Below, in pieces: positions 10,122 to 18,827 of a stretch of DNA of 64,000 nt. The DNA lies in contig NZ_FRCS01000006.1 in NCBI RefSeq assembly GCF_900143005.1, positions 372,001 through 436,000 of the forward strand, in the 5' to 3' direction. How positions within the stretch are numbered: position 1 is the stretch's first letter; every line of letters begins with the position of its first letter. The DNA comes from Cryptosporangium aurantiacum. Its GTDB lineage: Bacteria; Actinomycetota; Actinomycetes; Mycobacteriales; Cryptosporangiaceae. The notes below the pieces were generated by a model that was given only the letters and a program-made list of their open reading frames with translations, searched no databases and was not told the DNA's origin. A program made the translations under genes and the position numbers.

Positions 10122-10906
10122 GACCGGTACCGGTAGACCGCCTCTTGGCGTGAGCGGGCGCCCAGTCGCGCCATCAGCGCACGCATATAGGTCTTCACGG
10201 TCTGCTCGCTCAGGCCGAGTCGCGCGCCGATCTCCGCGTTACGCAGGCCGAGCTCAGCCAGTTCGAGGACGTCGCGCTGGCGAGGCGTCAGCGCGTCGAG
10301 GCCGGGCGGCCTCGGGTCGGACCCGGAGAGCAGGTCCAATAGTGCTGTCCGGGTCACCGGATCCCGGGTAGTCCGCGCGATGGACCGAAGCCGCTCAGCA
10401 GCCGACGTGAGCACCGGTTCGGCAGATCGCAGTCGTCGTTCGACCTCGTCGCGCACCGACATCTCGACGGACACCGCATGTGCCTCGGCGGCGAGCGAGG
10501 ACATCATCGCGAGCGTGAGGGCCGCGCGTTCGCGGGTCGCGGCGTAGAGGAGGCCCCGCACACCGGGACCGCTCATCAGCGGTACGACGGCCAGGCCGAC
10601 GACGCCCTCCCCGAGGACGGGACCGTCATAGTCATGCGTGATCCCTGGCGCCTGGTCGTAGTGCGGAACCGCCAGCATCTGCTTGCGGAGAAGTGCCTGC
10701 CCGCCCAACCCTCGTGTCGGCCGGATCACCATCGAGGTGAGTGCGGAGGTGCGCGCGCCCACGCACACCGTCACCGGAACCTCCCCGTTGCCGATCCCGC
10801 CGAATACCAGTGCTACGTCCGGACGACAGGACAGCTTGTGCGCGGCACGGGTGAGTAGGGCGCTGTCCGCGGGCCTCGCGTGCGTGTCGGGCACAGTGAC
10901 CTCCGG

Positions 10907-11935
10907 TCAGGGACAGGGATCGAGCGGGATGCGGTGGAGGCGCCGCAGCACGAGCGCCAGCTGCAGTCGGAGGCCACCGTGCGCGTCGGTGAGCGACCAG
11001 CCGAGGAGACGCTCGGCGTGGGTGATGCGTTTCTGGAGCGTCGAGTGGTGCAGGCGCAACCGGGTCGCAGCGCCTCGCAGGCTGGAACTCGCGCTGACCG
11101 CTTCCAGCGTCGCGAGGATCCACGGGGCTGTCCGCGCGGCTCGTTCGAGCGCGGCGACGTCCTCGATCTCCGGGGTACCTGGTCCGACCGTTCGCGCCAG
11201 CACAAGGAGGCCGCCCGCCTCTTCGGCGTGGACGATCCTGGGACCAGGATCGGCGGGAGTGCCGGCGGCGGTGAGGCGCAGCGCGAGCCGCGCCTGTGCC
11301 CAGGAGGCAGGCAGGTCGTCAACGGCGACCAGCGGGCCGATGCCCGCACGGACGGTGCTGGGCGGCGAGCTCTCGCGCTCGGAGGGTACGTCCTCGGACT
11401 CCCCGTAGATCCGTGCCCCACCGTCGGCGAAGGCAGCCGCCCTGGCCCGTTTCCAAGCTGCCATGCCCAGCCGTTGTGCTGCCATGGCCCGGGTGTCAGG
11501 TGCGGCCTCGGCGTCGAGGAGAACCTCGATCGAGGCCGGATCGTGCGGACGACGACGGCCGCTGCCCCGGGTCCGGTCCAGGACCGTGGCGGCCACTGCG
11601 GCCGCGCGCTCCAAGACGATCGCATCGATGGGGCGCGGGGAGCCCGAGCGCTCCAGCCACAGAACGGCGTCTCCGGAACCCACCGAGATGTGCGGCCAGC
11701 GCGGATCGGGGCTTTCGGCAGGCCTGCCGGTCCGTCCGTCCGCGTCGACCCTGATGTGTACCTGGCGGACGTGGTCGACCAGAGCGACAGGGCCTGCGGT
11801 CAGCATGGCCGCTCCCCTGACGATGGACTGGATTCCCGCCCCGTGGGCGAGGAGATCGTCGAAGTAGGTGACGACGCGCAGGGCCGCTCCGGCCTCCGGG
11901 TCCAGGGCGTCGAGCCGGACGGTCAACTCACGCAC
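10907..11935 (-). CDS. PucR-type helix-turn-helix regulator
   Basis: 342 residues; GTG start at 11935 behind a GGGGG stretch. The C-terminal ~60 residues (L-R-G-A-A-T-R-L-R-L-H-H-S-T-L-Q-K-R) match the PucR C-terminal helix-turn-helix, where residues normally read N-x-S-x-T-A-x-x-L-x-x-H-x-N-T-L. The central region resembles the GGDEF-like PucR domain (G-I-G-P-L-V-A-V-D-D-L-P-A-S-W-A-Q-A). PucR regulators usually activate catabolic genes after binding a pathway metabolite. First gene of a two-gene operon with the LuxR-type regulator. Confidence 0.82.
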   Translation of the reverse strand: MRELTVRLDALDPEAGAALRVVTYFDDLLAHGAGIQSIVRGAAMLTAGPVALVDHVRQVHIRVDADGRTGRPAESPDPRWPHISVGSGDAVLWLERSGSPRPIDAIVLERAAAVAATVLDRTRGSGRRRPHDPASIEVLLDAEAAPDTRAMAAQRLGMAAWKRARAAAFADGGARIYGESEDVPSERESSPPSTVRAGIGPLVAVDDLPASWAQARLALRLTAAGTPADPGPRIVHAEEAGGLLVLARTVGPGTPEIEDVAALERAARTAPWILATLEAVSASSSLRGAATRLRLHHSTLQKRITHAERLLGWSLTDAHGGLRLQLALVLRRLHRIPLDPCP

Positions 11936-11955
11936 CGCTCAACCCCCTGACGGGT

Positions 11956-11992
11956 CGCCGGGCCGGGCCGGAGTTCCGGACCCGGCCCGGCG
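11956..11992 (-). terminator. Hairpin terminator after the esterase gene
   Basis: A 12-base arm (11956-11967) pairs perfectly with 11981-11992, and an inner CCGG/CCGG extends the stem with one bulge. It lies between the stop of the 12023-13045 esterase and the start of the PucR-like gene, both on the minus strand. No T-run follows, as is common in actinobacteria. Confidence 0.6.
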
Positions 11993-12022
11993 CCATCGAC
12001 GCTTCACAAGCCTTGACCCAAT

Positions 12023-13045
12023 TTAGGCGACTGAAAGAACCCTGCGCAGCCACAGCACGCGGGCGGCGCGGGCATCCTGCGAGATCACCGCCGGCCGCAC
12101 CATCAGATCGAACCCGTGGAACGCACCGGGCCAGACGTGCAGTTCGGCGCTTCCCCCGGCTTGCCAGATACGGCTCGCGTACGCCACGGCCTCGTCCCGG
12201 AACGTCTCGTTGGTTCCGACGTCGATGAACGCAGGCGGGAGCCCGGACAGATCAGTGGCCCGTGCCGGAGCGGCATACGGCGACACGTCGGCGGTCCCCC
12301 GAGCCTCGCCCAGCAGCGAAGTCCAGCCGAACTCGTTGGACACCCGGTCCCACACACCCAAGCCGGTCATCTGGCGGGCCGAGGGCGTGTCGTTGTGATC
12401 GTCGAGCATCGGGCACATCAACAGCTGAGCGAACAAGGAAGGTCCGCCGCGATCACGAGCCATGAGCGCCAGGGCCGCTGCCAGGCCCCCTCCCGCGCTG
12501 GAGCCGGCGACGAGAATCCGCTCCGCGTCGTAGCCCAGCTCTTCGGCGTGTGCGGCGGTCCATAGCAAACCGGCATAACAGTCGGCGACCGGGCCGGGAT
12601 GCGGCGTCTCCGGCGCGAGCCGGTACTCCACCGACACGACAGCCATGGCGGTACCCAGGTCCTGGATAGTGTCCAGGAGCTCGGGCACCTGGCTTCGCTT
12701 GTCGCCGAGCACCATGCCGCCGCCGTGCATGTGATAGATCACCGGGACAGGCGCGGTCGTTCCGGTCGGGCTGAGAATCAGCAGAGTGATGTCCGGGGCA
12801 CCCTCCGGTCCCGGCACCGTACGCTCTTCTAGCGTGAAAGCGCCTCCCCGGGTGAGTTCCTCGTCCGAGGCGGGCTCGGCGCCCGGACCGCCCTGACGCA
12901 GGGCCGCGAAGATCGCCGGGTTGGCGAATCCGTCCGGTGGTAGCGACTCGTTGATCACACGCAGGGCCGCCGCGAGTTCCGGGTCGAACGGTGGCGGCGG
13001 CCCGACCGGTACGGCGGAGGATTCTTCAGCAGACGTCGTCGTCAT
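12023..13045 (-). CDS. HSL-family (GDXG) alpha/beta-hydrolase
   Basis: 340 residues from ATG at 13045 (MTTTSAEESS), which has GGGAG 5-6 bases upstream; an in-frame GTG at 13099 has no good ribosome site. H-M-H-G-G-G-M is the HSL-family HGGG oxyanion hole, G-S-S-A-G-G the nucleophile elbow, and G-A-F-H-G-F-D supplies the catalytic His, with Asp around D-V-G-T-N-E-T. The family hydrolyses short- to medium-chain esters and some lactones, in the cytoplasm. It lies downstream of a TetR gene on the same strand, 123 bases apart. Confidence 0.88.
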   Translation of the reverse strand: MTTTSAEESSAVPVGPPPPFDPELAAALRVINESLPPDGFANPAIFAALRQGGPGAEPASDEELTRGGAFTLEERTVPGPEGAPDITLLILSPTGTTAPVPVIYHMHGGGMVLGDKRSQVPELLDTIQDLGTAMAVVSVEYRLAPETPHPGPVADCYAGLLWTAAHAEELGYDAERILVAGSSAGGGLAAALALMARDRGGPSLFAQLLMCPMLDDHNDTPSARQMTGLGVWDRVSNEFGWTSLLGEARGTADVSPYAAPARATDLSGLPPAFIDVGTNETFRDEAVAYASRIWQAGGSAELHVWPGAFHGFDLMVRPAVISQDARAARVLWLRRVLSVA

Positions 13046-13168
13046 ACCTGCTCCCAGGCTGGGGATGAGGGTCACATCATCGGTCGTGGCGTTCACCACG
13101 ATCGACCGCCGCGCGGCGGAATCTGACCGCCAACTGGCGGCCTGCGACGCAGGGACTCGGCCGGCCCG

Positions 13169-13768
13169 TCAGGTGGGACGAAGCGCGGCCATCGCCTGGT
13201 CGAGGAGTTCGCCGAACGGCTGGGTGTGACCGCCACCGGTCCATGCGTTCTTGGCCGCGATCAGGCAGGACAGCGCGGCACCGGCGATGGCCGCCGGACG
13301 GGGATCGTCGGCTGATCGCTGGTCGAGGCGCGCACCGATCTGCTCCGCGAGCTGATTCTGGACCCGCGAGATGCGTTCCAACTCCCCCGCGACGAGCGCG
13401 GGATTGCTGTGGATGACCTTCTCCATCGCGAGGGTGCGCGAAAGCTCCGCCTCATCGTCGAAGTAATCGACGACGACGTCGAAGGTCCGTCGGAGCGAGT
13501 CCCACAGCGGCTCGTCGGCCGGACGGGCAGCGAACGCCTCGAGGAGCCTCTCGGCCCAGACGTCGTGCTTGCCAAGGACCAGCTCTTCTTTTGAGGTGAA
13601 ATAGCGGAAGAATGTCCGTTTCGACATGCCCGCCGCCGCGACCAGGTCCTCGATCGTGGTCCGTTCGTAGCCCTGGGCGGCGAACAGATCCTGCGCGAGC
13701 GTCACCAGTTCGGCGCGCACTGCGCGACGGGCGCGTTCACGGACGGGGAGGGGGCGGTGCTGCGGCAT
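13169..13768 (-). CDS. TetR-family transcriptional regulator
   Basis: 199 residues. The N-terminal helix-turn-helix (about 18-65) reads T-T-I-E-D-L-V-A-A-A-G-M-S-K-R-T-F-F-R-Y-F; a helical ligand domain follows. No clear ribosome site precedes the ATG at 13768, so the mRNA may be leaderless or nearly so. It is divergent from the 13867 reductase cluster across a 98-base shared promoter, the classical arrangement for a TetR repressor of its neighbours; it may also control the esterase behind it. Confidence 0.9.
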   Translation of the reverse strand: MPQHRPLPVRERARRAVRAELVTLAQDLFAAQGYERTTIEDLVAAAGMSKRTFFRYFTSKEELVLGKHDVWAERLLEAFAARPADEPLWDSLRRTFDVVVDYFDDEAELSRTLAMEKVIHSNPALVAGELERISRVQNQLAEQIGARLDQRSADDPRPAAIAGAALSCLIAAKNAWTGGGHTQPFGELLDQAMAALRPT

Positions 13769-13866
13769 GCAACCAGTTTACAACCCGGAGGCGCACTTGG
13801 CACTCGGTGGCATGTTTGACGTACAGTGGCTCTCGTAGCCCAGCGATCACTCGAGCCGGAGGCACC
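13769..13866. promoter_or_regulatory. Divergent promoter region, TetR / SDR cluster
   Basis: 98 bases between the two start codons. TTGACG at 13816-13821 is a candidate -35 for the rightward reductase operon; no convincing -10 is visible. GTTTAC near 13785 lies close to the TetR start. GGAGG at 13858-13862 is the ribosome site of the first reductase. No perfect palindrome long enough to name as operator was found. Confidence 0.35.
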
Positions 13867-14784
13867 ATGGGCACCAAATGGAACGAGCGCGCAGTCCCAC
13901 GCCTAGACGACCGAGTCGCCGTCGTCACCGGCGCCAACAGCGGTCTGGGCTTCGAAACGGCACGTGTGCTCGCCGACCGGGGCGCGACCGTGATCCTCGC
14001 GGTCCGCGATACCGACAAGGGCCGGCAGGCCGCCGACCGCATCACGGCGCGCGTCCCTGGTGCCCGGCTGACCGTCCAGCGGCTGGACCTGGCCTCTCTG
14101 GAGTCCGTCCGCGAGGCCGCCGCCGAACTCCGCGCGGCGCATCCGACGATCGATCTGCTGATCAACAACGCCGGACTGATGTACACGCCTCGGCAGAAGA
14201 CCAGCGACGGCTTCGACCTGCAGTTCGGCGTCAACCACCTCGGGCACTTCGCGCTCACCGGGCTGCTGCTCGACCGGCTGCTGCCCGTGCCGGGCTCCCG
14301 GGTGGTGACCGTCAGCAGCGTCGGACACAAGATCCAGGCCGACATCCACTTCGACGACCTGCAGTTCGACCGCTCCTACAACCGGGTCGCCGCCTACGGC
14401 CAGGCCAAGCTCGCGAACCTGATGTTCACCTACGAGTTGCAGCGCCGTCTGACCCAGCACGGCAGTACCACCATCGCCCTCGCGGCGCACCCCGGCAACG
14501 CCCAGACCGAGCTCGGTCGTAACACCCCGGCCCCGGTGCGCGCGGCGATGACAGTTGCCATGCCCCTCATCGCCCAGAAGGCGTCGATGGGCGCGCTACC
14601 CACCCTGCGCGCCGCCACCGACCCCGCCGTGCTCGGCGGCCAGTACTACGGGCCCGACGGAGTGGGCGAGGTTCGCGGGCACCCCCACGTCGTGACCTCC
14701 AGCGACAAGTCCTACGACGTGGCCGTCCAGCAACGTCTGTGGGCGGTGTCGGAACAACTCACCAACGTCAAGTTCCCCGTATGA
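13867..14784 (+). CDS. Short-chain dehydrogenase/reductase, retinol-dehydrogenase-like
   Basis: 305 residues; ATG at 13867 has GGAGG 4 bases upstream. Rossmann motif T-G-A-N-S-G-L-G (residues about 22-29), N-N-A-G, and catalytic Y-G-Q-A-K, followed by the P-G-N-A-Q-T segment. Its length and the F-G-V-N-H-L-G-H-F block place it with RDH/WW-oxidoreductase-like SDRs that act on hydrophobic alcohols or carbonyls with NADP(H). It overlaps the next SDR by 4 bases (ATGA) and is divergent from a TetR gene. Confidence 0.9.
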   Translation: MGTKWNERAVPRLDDRVAVVTGANSGLGFETARVLADRGATVILAVRDTDKGRQAADRITARVPGARLTVQRLDLASLESVREAAAELRAAHPTIDLLINNAGLMYTPRQKTSDGFDLQFGVNHLGHFALTGLLLDRLLPVPGSRVVTVSSVGHKIQADIHFDDLQFDRSYNRVAAYGQAKLANLMFTYELQRRLTQHGSTTIALAAHPGNAQTELGRNTPAPVRAAMTVAMPLIAQKASMGALPTLRAATDPAVLGGQYYGPDGVGEVRGHPHVVTSSDKSYDVAVQQRLWAVSEQLTNVKFPV

Positions 14785-15638
14785 GCGACACCGAGAAGGA
14801 CATCATGAAGACGATCATCATCACTGGTGCCAGCGACGGCATCGGCGCGGCGTCCGCCCGCCAGCTGGCGACCGCGGGTCACGACGTCGTCCTCGTGGGC
14901 CGCTCGCCGCAGAAGACGGCCGCGGTAGCGAAGCAGATCAACGCGCCCTACCACGTGGCCGACTTCACCGATCTGGCCCAGGTGCGCCGACTCGCCGACG
15001 AGCTGCTGGCCGCCCACCCCCAGATCGACGTCCTGGCGAACAACGCCGGCGGCCTCTTCGGTCACGAGACCACCACCGACGGGTTCGACAAGACCTTCCA
15101 GGTCAATCACCTGGCACCGTTCCTGCTCACCAACCTCCTGATGGATCGGCTCCTCACGTCCAGGGCCGCGCTGATCCAGACCTCCAGCGTCGGCGCCAAG
15201 GCGTTCGGCAACCTGGATCTCGACGACCTGAACAACACCAAGAAATGGGGCGCCAACAAGGCCTACGGCGACGGCAAGCTGGCCAACATCCTGTTCACGC
15301 AGGAGCTGCACCGCCGCTACCACGACCGCGGTCTCAGCGCCGTCGCCTTCCACCCCGGAAACGTGGCCACGAACTTCGCGAGCGACACGTCCAGCCCCAT
15401 CCGCTGGCTGTACCGCACGCCCCTCTCTCGGCTGATCCTCGTCGACGCCGGCAAAGGTGGAGCGGCGCTCACCTGGCTGGCCGCAGGGACACCGGGCGTG
15501 ACCTGGCAGTCCGGCGCCTACTACGAGAAGAACAAGCCCGTCCCGGAGAAGAAGCTGCACGCGCAGGCCCGCGACGCGTCCGTCGCCCGTGGGCTGTGGG
15601 AGCGTAGCGAGGCGCTGTTGCAGAAGGCCGGCGCATGA
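14781..15638 (+). CDS. Short-chain dehydrogenase/reductase
   Basis: 285 residues from the ATG that overlaps the previous stop (ATGA). An inner ATG at 14805 has a better ribosome site (AGAAGGA, 4 bases away) and may be the true start. T-G-A-S-D-G-I-G (NADP-binding), N-N-A-G-G, and Y-G-D-G-K active site. It is closely similar along its whole length to the product of 17907-18752 (shared blocks I-G-A-A-S-A-R-Q-L-A and P-G-V-T-W-Q-S-G), so the two are recent duplicates. Substrate unknown. Confidence 0.88.
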   Translation: MSDTEKDIMKTIIITGASDGIGAASARQLATAGHDVVLVGRSPQKTAAVAKQINAPYHVADFTDLAQVRRLADELLAAHPQIDVLANNAGGLFGHETTTDGFDKTFQVNHLAPFLLTNLLMDRLLTSRAALIQTSSVGAKAFGNLDLDDLNNTKKWGANKAYGDGKLANILFTQELHRRYHDRGLSAVAFHPGNVATNFASDTSSPIRWLYRTPLSRLILVDAGKGGAALTWLAAGTPGVTWQSGAYYEKNKPVPEKKLHAQARDASVARGLWERSEALLQKAGA

Positions 15639-16309
15639 GCACCCGACGCGTCATCGTCTTCGGCGCCACCGGCATGGTGGGCCAGGGAGTACTGGAAGCC
15701 TGCCTGCGCGACGACACGATCACCGAAGTCCTCGTCATCGGCCGCTCCTCCACCGGGCGCACCCACCCGAAGCTCCGCGAGCTCCACCACGAAGATTTCA
15801 CTGACTTCACGCCCATCCAGGATCAGCTCTCCGGTTATGACGCCTGCTTCTTCTGCCTGGGCGTCTCGGCCCTGGGAATGACCGAAGCCGCGTACCGCGC
15901 GATCACCGTCGACTTCACGCTGGCGGCCGCGAAGACCCTGCTGGCGGTCAACCCCGACCTGGCCTTCTGTTACGTCTCCGGCGCGGGCACCGACGGCACC
16001 GGCAAGACCCGGATGATGTGGGCGCGAGTCAAGGGCGAGCTGGAGAACACGCTGCTGGCGATGACACCCCGGGCCTACATGTTCCGCCCCGCGTTCATCC
16101 TTCCGCTGCCGGGGGGCAAGGCGAAAACCAAGTCGTACGTTCTCCTCTACCGCGTCGTAACACCGCTCTACCCCGCCCTGCGACGCCTCGCGCCGCGGAT
16201 CGTCACCACGAGCCTGCTGCTGGGACAGGCCATGATCGCGGTCACCCGCACTGGCCGGACCAACCGCGTCCTGGCCACCGGCGACATCAACGAGGTAGCC
16301 GCTCGGTAG
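15635..16309 (+). CDS. NAD(P)-binding epimerase-like (atypical SDR) protein
   Basis: 224 residues, overlapping the preceding SDR by 4 bases. The N-terminal G-A-T-G-M-V-G-Q-G is an atypical-SDR dinucleotide site; V-S-G-A-G-T-D and the W-A-R-V-K-G segment resemble the HTATIP2/YbjT-like NAD(P)H-binding group. No Y-x-x-x-K of classical SDRs is evident. Third gene of the 13867-16309 operon. It may act as a reductase accessory or sensor; function unproven. Confidence 0.75.
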   Translation: MSTRRVIVFGATGMVGQGVLEACLRDDTITEVLVIGRSSTGRTHPKLRELHHEDFTDFTPIQDQLSGYDACFFCLGVSALGMTEAAYRAITVDFTLAAAKTLLAVNPDLAFCYVSGAGTDGTGKTRMMWARVKGELENTLLAMTPRAYMFRPAFILPLPGGKAKTKSYVLLYRVVTPLYPALRRLAPRIVTTSLLLGQAMIAVTRTGRTNRVLATGDINEVAAR

Positions 16310-16357
16310 CACCCGAACACTGACCGAACGGGTCTCAAGCCCCCGGCTTCGGCGCCG

Positions 16358-17827
16358 ATGCTGCACGAGGACGGCAGCACCCGGCGGCCGAGACAGGGGG
16401 CCCGTGCTGTGCTGACGTCAGCCTCGCTGCGCGCTGTGCGCGGCACGCTGCGCACCTTCCTCGATGCGCTCTGCGTCATCGCGGCCTACCTCGGGCTACT
16501 GACGCTCGGTTACGGTGGCGACGCACCCTGGGTGTGCCTGACCCTGGGCGCGCTCGGGTGCGCTCAACAGCATCCCGGCCTCCAGCGTTTCCTGGCCGGG
16601 GGCGATCTGCGGCGGCGACCGATCCTGCGGATGGCACTGCTGATGGCCACCGGAGCGGCGTTCGTCTACGCCACGGGGTGGGGGCCAGTTCTTCTCTCCG
16701 GGCTCGCCCTCGTCGTCGCCCTGCACATGCGCCTCTCCGGATCCCGTATGTGGCGGCCCGGGCTCGCTCTCGCGGTGGCGGGCGCGGGCGCGGGCCAGGT
16801 GGCGATCGCGCTCGGCGCCGCGCCCAGCTACCTCCCGGTCGCGCAAGCGCACGCCGTCGCCCTCGCGGCGATGGTCATCTCCACACTGATCATCCGCACG
16901 ATCGGTCTGGCCGCCGCGGAGCGTGACGAAGCCAACGAAGCCACGCTGGCGAGCGAGCGCCGGTTCCGCGCGCTCGTCCAGGACTCGGGCGACGCCCTCG
17001 CCGTCAGCGACGCCGATGGGGTGATCACGTACGTCAGCCCGGCGGTGCGCAGGGTGATCGGGATCGAACCGGACACGCTGATCGGTTCGTCGATCGTCCC
17101 GTTGATCCACGTGGACGATCTGCCCGCCGTGCGTGACCTGTTCGCGGCGGCCGCGAGCAGGCCCGGCCACATCAGCCGCGCCGAGATCCGTGCACGCCAC
17201 GTGGACGGTACGCACGTCTGGGTCGAAGCCTGTATGCGTGACCTGACGGCAGATCCCGACGTCCGCGGCTACATCGCCACGGTCCGCGACATCACCGTTC
17301 GGAAGGCCCACGAGCAGCAACTGGCCTACGCGGCCAGTCATGATTCGCTCACCGGGCTGGTCAACCGCGCCGAGTTCGGCCGCGGGCTGGACGTGGCCTG
17401 CGAGACCGGCCGCGCGGCCGTGCTCTTCGTCGACCTCGACGGATTCAAGCAGGTCAACGATCGATACGGCCACGACGTCGGCGATGCCCTGCTTCTCGGG
17501 GCTGCCGAGCTGATGCGTACCGCCGCGCCCGCGGGCAGCGTAGTGGGCCGGTTCGGCGGCGACGAATTCGGCCTTGTTCTCCCGGGCGACACGGCCGACG
17601 GCGCGATCGCCCTCGCCGAGCGGATCCTCGACCGCATGAACACGCCGGTGCGCACCAGCGCCGGTCCCCTGCTCCTGCGCGCCAGCATCGGCGTCGCGAT
17701 GCTCCCCGACTGCCGGTCGGCCGGCGCGAGTGGACTGCTCCGCGCCGCCGACCTCGCGATGTACGACGCCAAACGCAGCGGTACTCACCGGTTCCAGGTG
17801 GCCTCGCCGACACAGGTCGCTGCCTGA
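16358..17827 (+). CDS. Membrane PAS-GGDEF diguanylate cyclase
   Basis: 489 residues. The N-terminal ~190 residues contain several hydrophobic segments (likely 4-6 membrane helices), then a PAS domain (about 200-320: F-R-A-L-V-Q-D-S-G-D-A-L-A-V-S-D-A-D-G, ending R-D-I-T-V-R-K), then a GGDEF domain with intact G-G-D-E-F at 400-404 and D-L-D-G-F-K-Q-V-N-D. It should make cyclic di-GMP in response to a signal sensed at the membrane or by PAS. The five-upstream R-x-x-D inhibitory site is absent (P-A-G-S there), so product feedback may be lacking. No EAL domain. No clear ribosome site at 16358; the start may be slightly downstream. Confidence 0.87.
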   Translation: MLHEDGSTRRPRQGARAVLTSASLRAVRGTLRTFLDALCVIAAYLGLLTLGYGGDAPWVCLTLGALGCAQQHPGLQRFLAGGDLRRRPILRMALLMATGAAFVYATGWGPVLLSGLALVVALHMRLSGSRMWRPGLALAVAGAGAGQVAIALGAAPSYLPVAQAHAVALAAMVISTLIIRTIGLAAAERDEANEATLASERRFRALVQDSGDALAVSDADGVITYVSPAVRRVIGIEPDTLIGSSIVPLIHVDDLPAVRDLFAAAASRPGHISRAEIRARHVDGTHVWVEACMRDLTADPDVRGYIATVRDITVRKAHEQQLAYAASHDSLTGLVNRAEFGRGLDVACETGRAAVLFVDLDGFKQVNDRYGHDVGDALLLGAAELMRTAAPAGSVVGRFGGDEFGLVLPGDTADGAIALAERILDRMNTPVRTSAGPLLLRASIGVAMLPDCRSAGASGLLRAADLAMYDAKRSGTHRFQVASPTQVAA

Positions 17828-17850
17828 TGTCAGCGGGTCGCCTCCTCGCA

Positions 17851-17885
17851 GAATCTGGACGGGTCTATGTTTAGATTCATCGAAT
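17851..17885. promoter_or_regulatory. Promoter region with inverted repeats before SDR
   Basis: GAATCT (17851-17856) pairs with AGATTC (17873-17878), and ATTC-atc-GAAT forms a second palindrome at 17875-17885. This AT-rich patch lies 22 bases before the 17907 start and may include its -10 and an operator. Evidence is sequence symmetry only. Confidence 0.35.
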
Positions 17886-17906
17886 GAGTGACCGGAAAGG
17901 CTTTTC

Positions 17907-18752
17907 ATGACCGAGCAGCGAACGATAGTCATCACAGGCGCCAGTCATGGCATCGGCGCCGCCTCCGCCCGGCAACTGGCGGCCACCGGGGCACGCGTCG
18001 TGCTCGTGGGCCGCGAGTCGGAGGAGACCGCCGCGGTGGCGAACGAGATCGACGCGCCATACCACGCCGCCGACTTCACTGATCTCAGCCAGGTCAACCG
18101 GCTCGCTGACGAGCTGCTCGCCGCCTACCCCCGGATCGACGTGCTGGCCAACAACGCCGGAGGCCTCTTCAAGCACGACACCACCAAGGACGGCTTCGAA
18201 AAGACCGTCCAGGTCAACTACCTGGCCCCGTTCCTGCTGACCACCCGGCTGGTGGACCGGCTCATCGAGTCCGAGGCCTCGCTGATCCAGACCGCGAGCA
18301 TCGGCCACCGGATGTACGGGAACCTCGACCTCGACGACCTGAACAACGAGAAGAAGTGGAGCGCCACGAAGGCATACGGGGACAGCAAAGTGGCCCTGAT
18401 TCTCTTCAGCATGGAGCTGCACCGCCGGTATCACGCCCGCGGCATCAACACCGTCGCCTTCCACCCCGGGAACGTCTCGACCAGCTTCGGCACCGACACG
18501 GCCCTGCTTTTCCGGCTCTTCTACCGCAGCCCTATCGTCCAGCGCCTTCTCCTGATCAGCGCTGACAAGGGTGGCGCGGCACTGACGCGTTTCATCGACG
18601 GCACCCCGGGCGTCACCTGGCAGTCCGGCGAGTACTACGAGGACAACAAGATCGCCCCGGCCAAGAAGCGCAATCCGCAGATCGACGACAAGACCCTGGG
18701 CCGGCAGCTGTGGGAGCGCAGCGAAGCCCTGCTGGGCATCAGCGCCGCCTAA
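17907..18752 (+). CDS. Short-chain dehydrogenase/reductase (paralogue of 14781 gene)
   Basis: 281 residues; ATG at 17907 behind GGAAAGG. T-G-A-S-H-G-I-G, N-N-A-G-G, active site Y-G-D-S-K, and P-G-V-T-W-Q-S-G-E-Y-Y near the C-terminus. Nearly collinear with the SDR at 14781-15638, indicating a gene duplication with the PAS-GGDEF gene now in between. It has its own promoter region with symmetric repeats, so control probably differs from its twin. Likely NADP-dependent carbonyl or alcohol redox; substrate unknown. Confidence 0.88.
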   Translation: MTEQRTIVITGASHGIGAASARQLAATGARVVLVGRESEETAAVANEIDAPYHAADFTDLSQVNRLADELLAAYPRIDVLANNAGGLFKHDTTKDGFEKTVQVNYLAPFLLTTRLVDRLIESEASLIQTASIGHRMYGNLDLDDLNNEKKWSATKAYGDSKVALILFSMELHRRYHARGINTVAFHPGNVSTSFGTDTALLFRLFYRSPIVQRLLLISADKGGAALTRFIDGTPGVTWQSGEYYEDNKIAPAKKRNPQIDDKTLGRQLWERSEALLGISAA

Positions 18753-18827
18753 ACAGGATCCTTAATTACGGAAACCTGATAACTTTCCCCTGTAGCCGCA
18801 GCCGGAGCAGACCAGGGGTCGAGTGAG

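Noticed and set aside
13045-13099. GTG start at 13099 for the HSL-type esterase
   Set aside because: No ribosome site precedes it, and the extra 18 residues have no family match; ATG at 13045 follows GGGAG.
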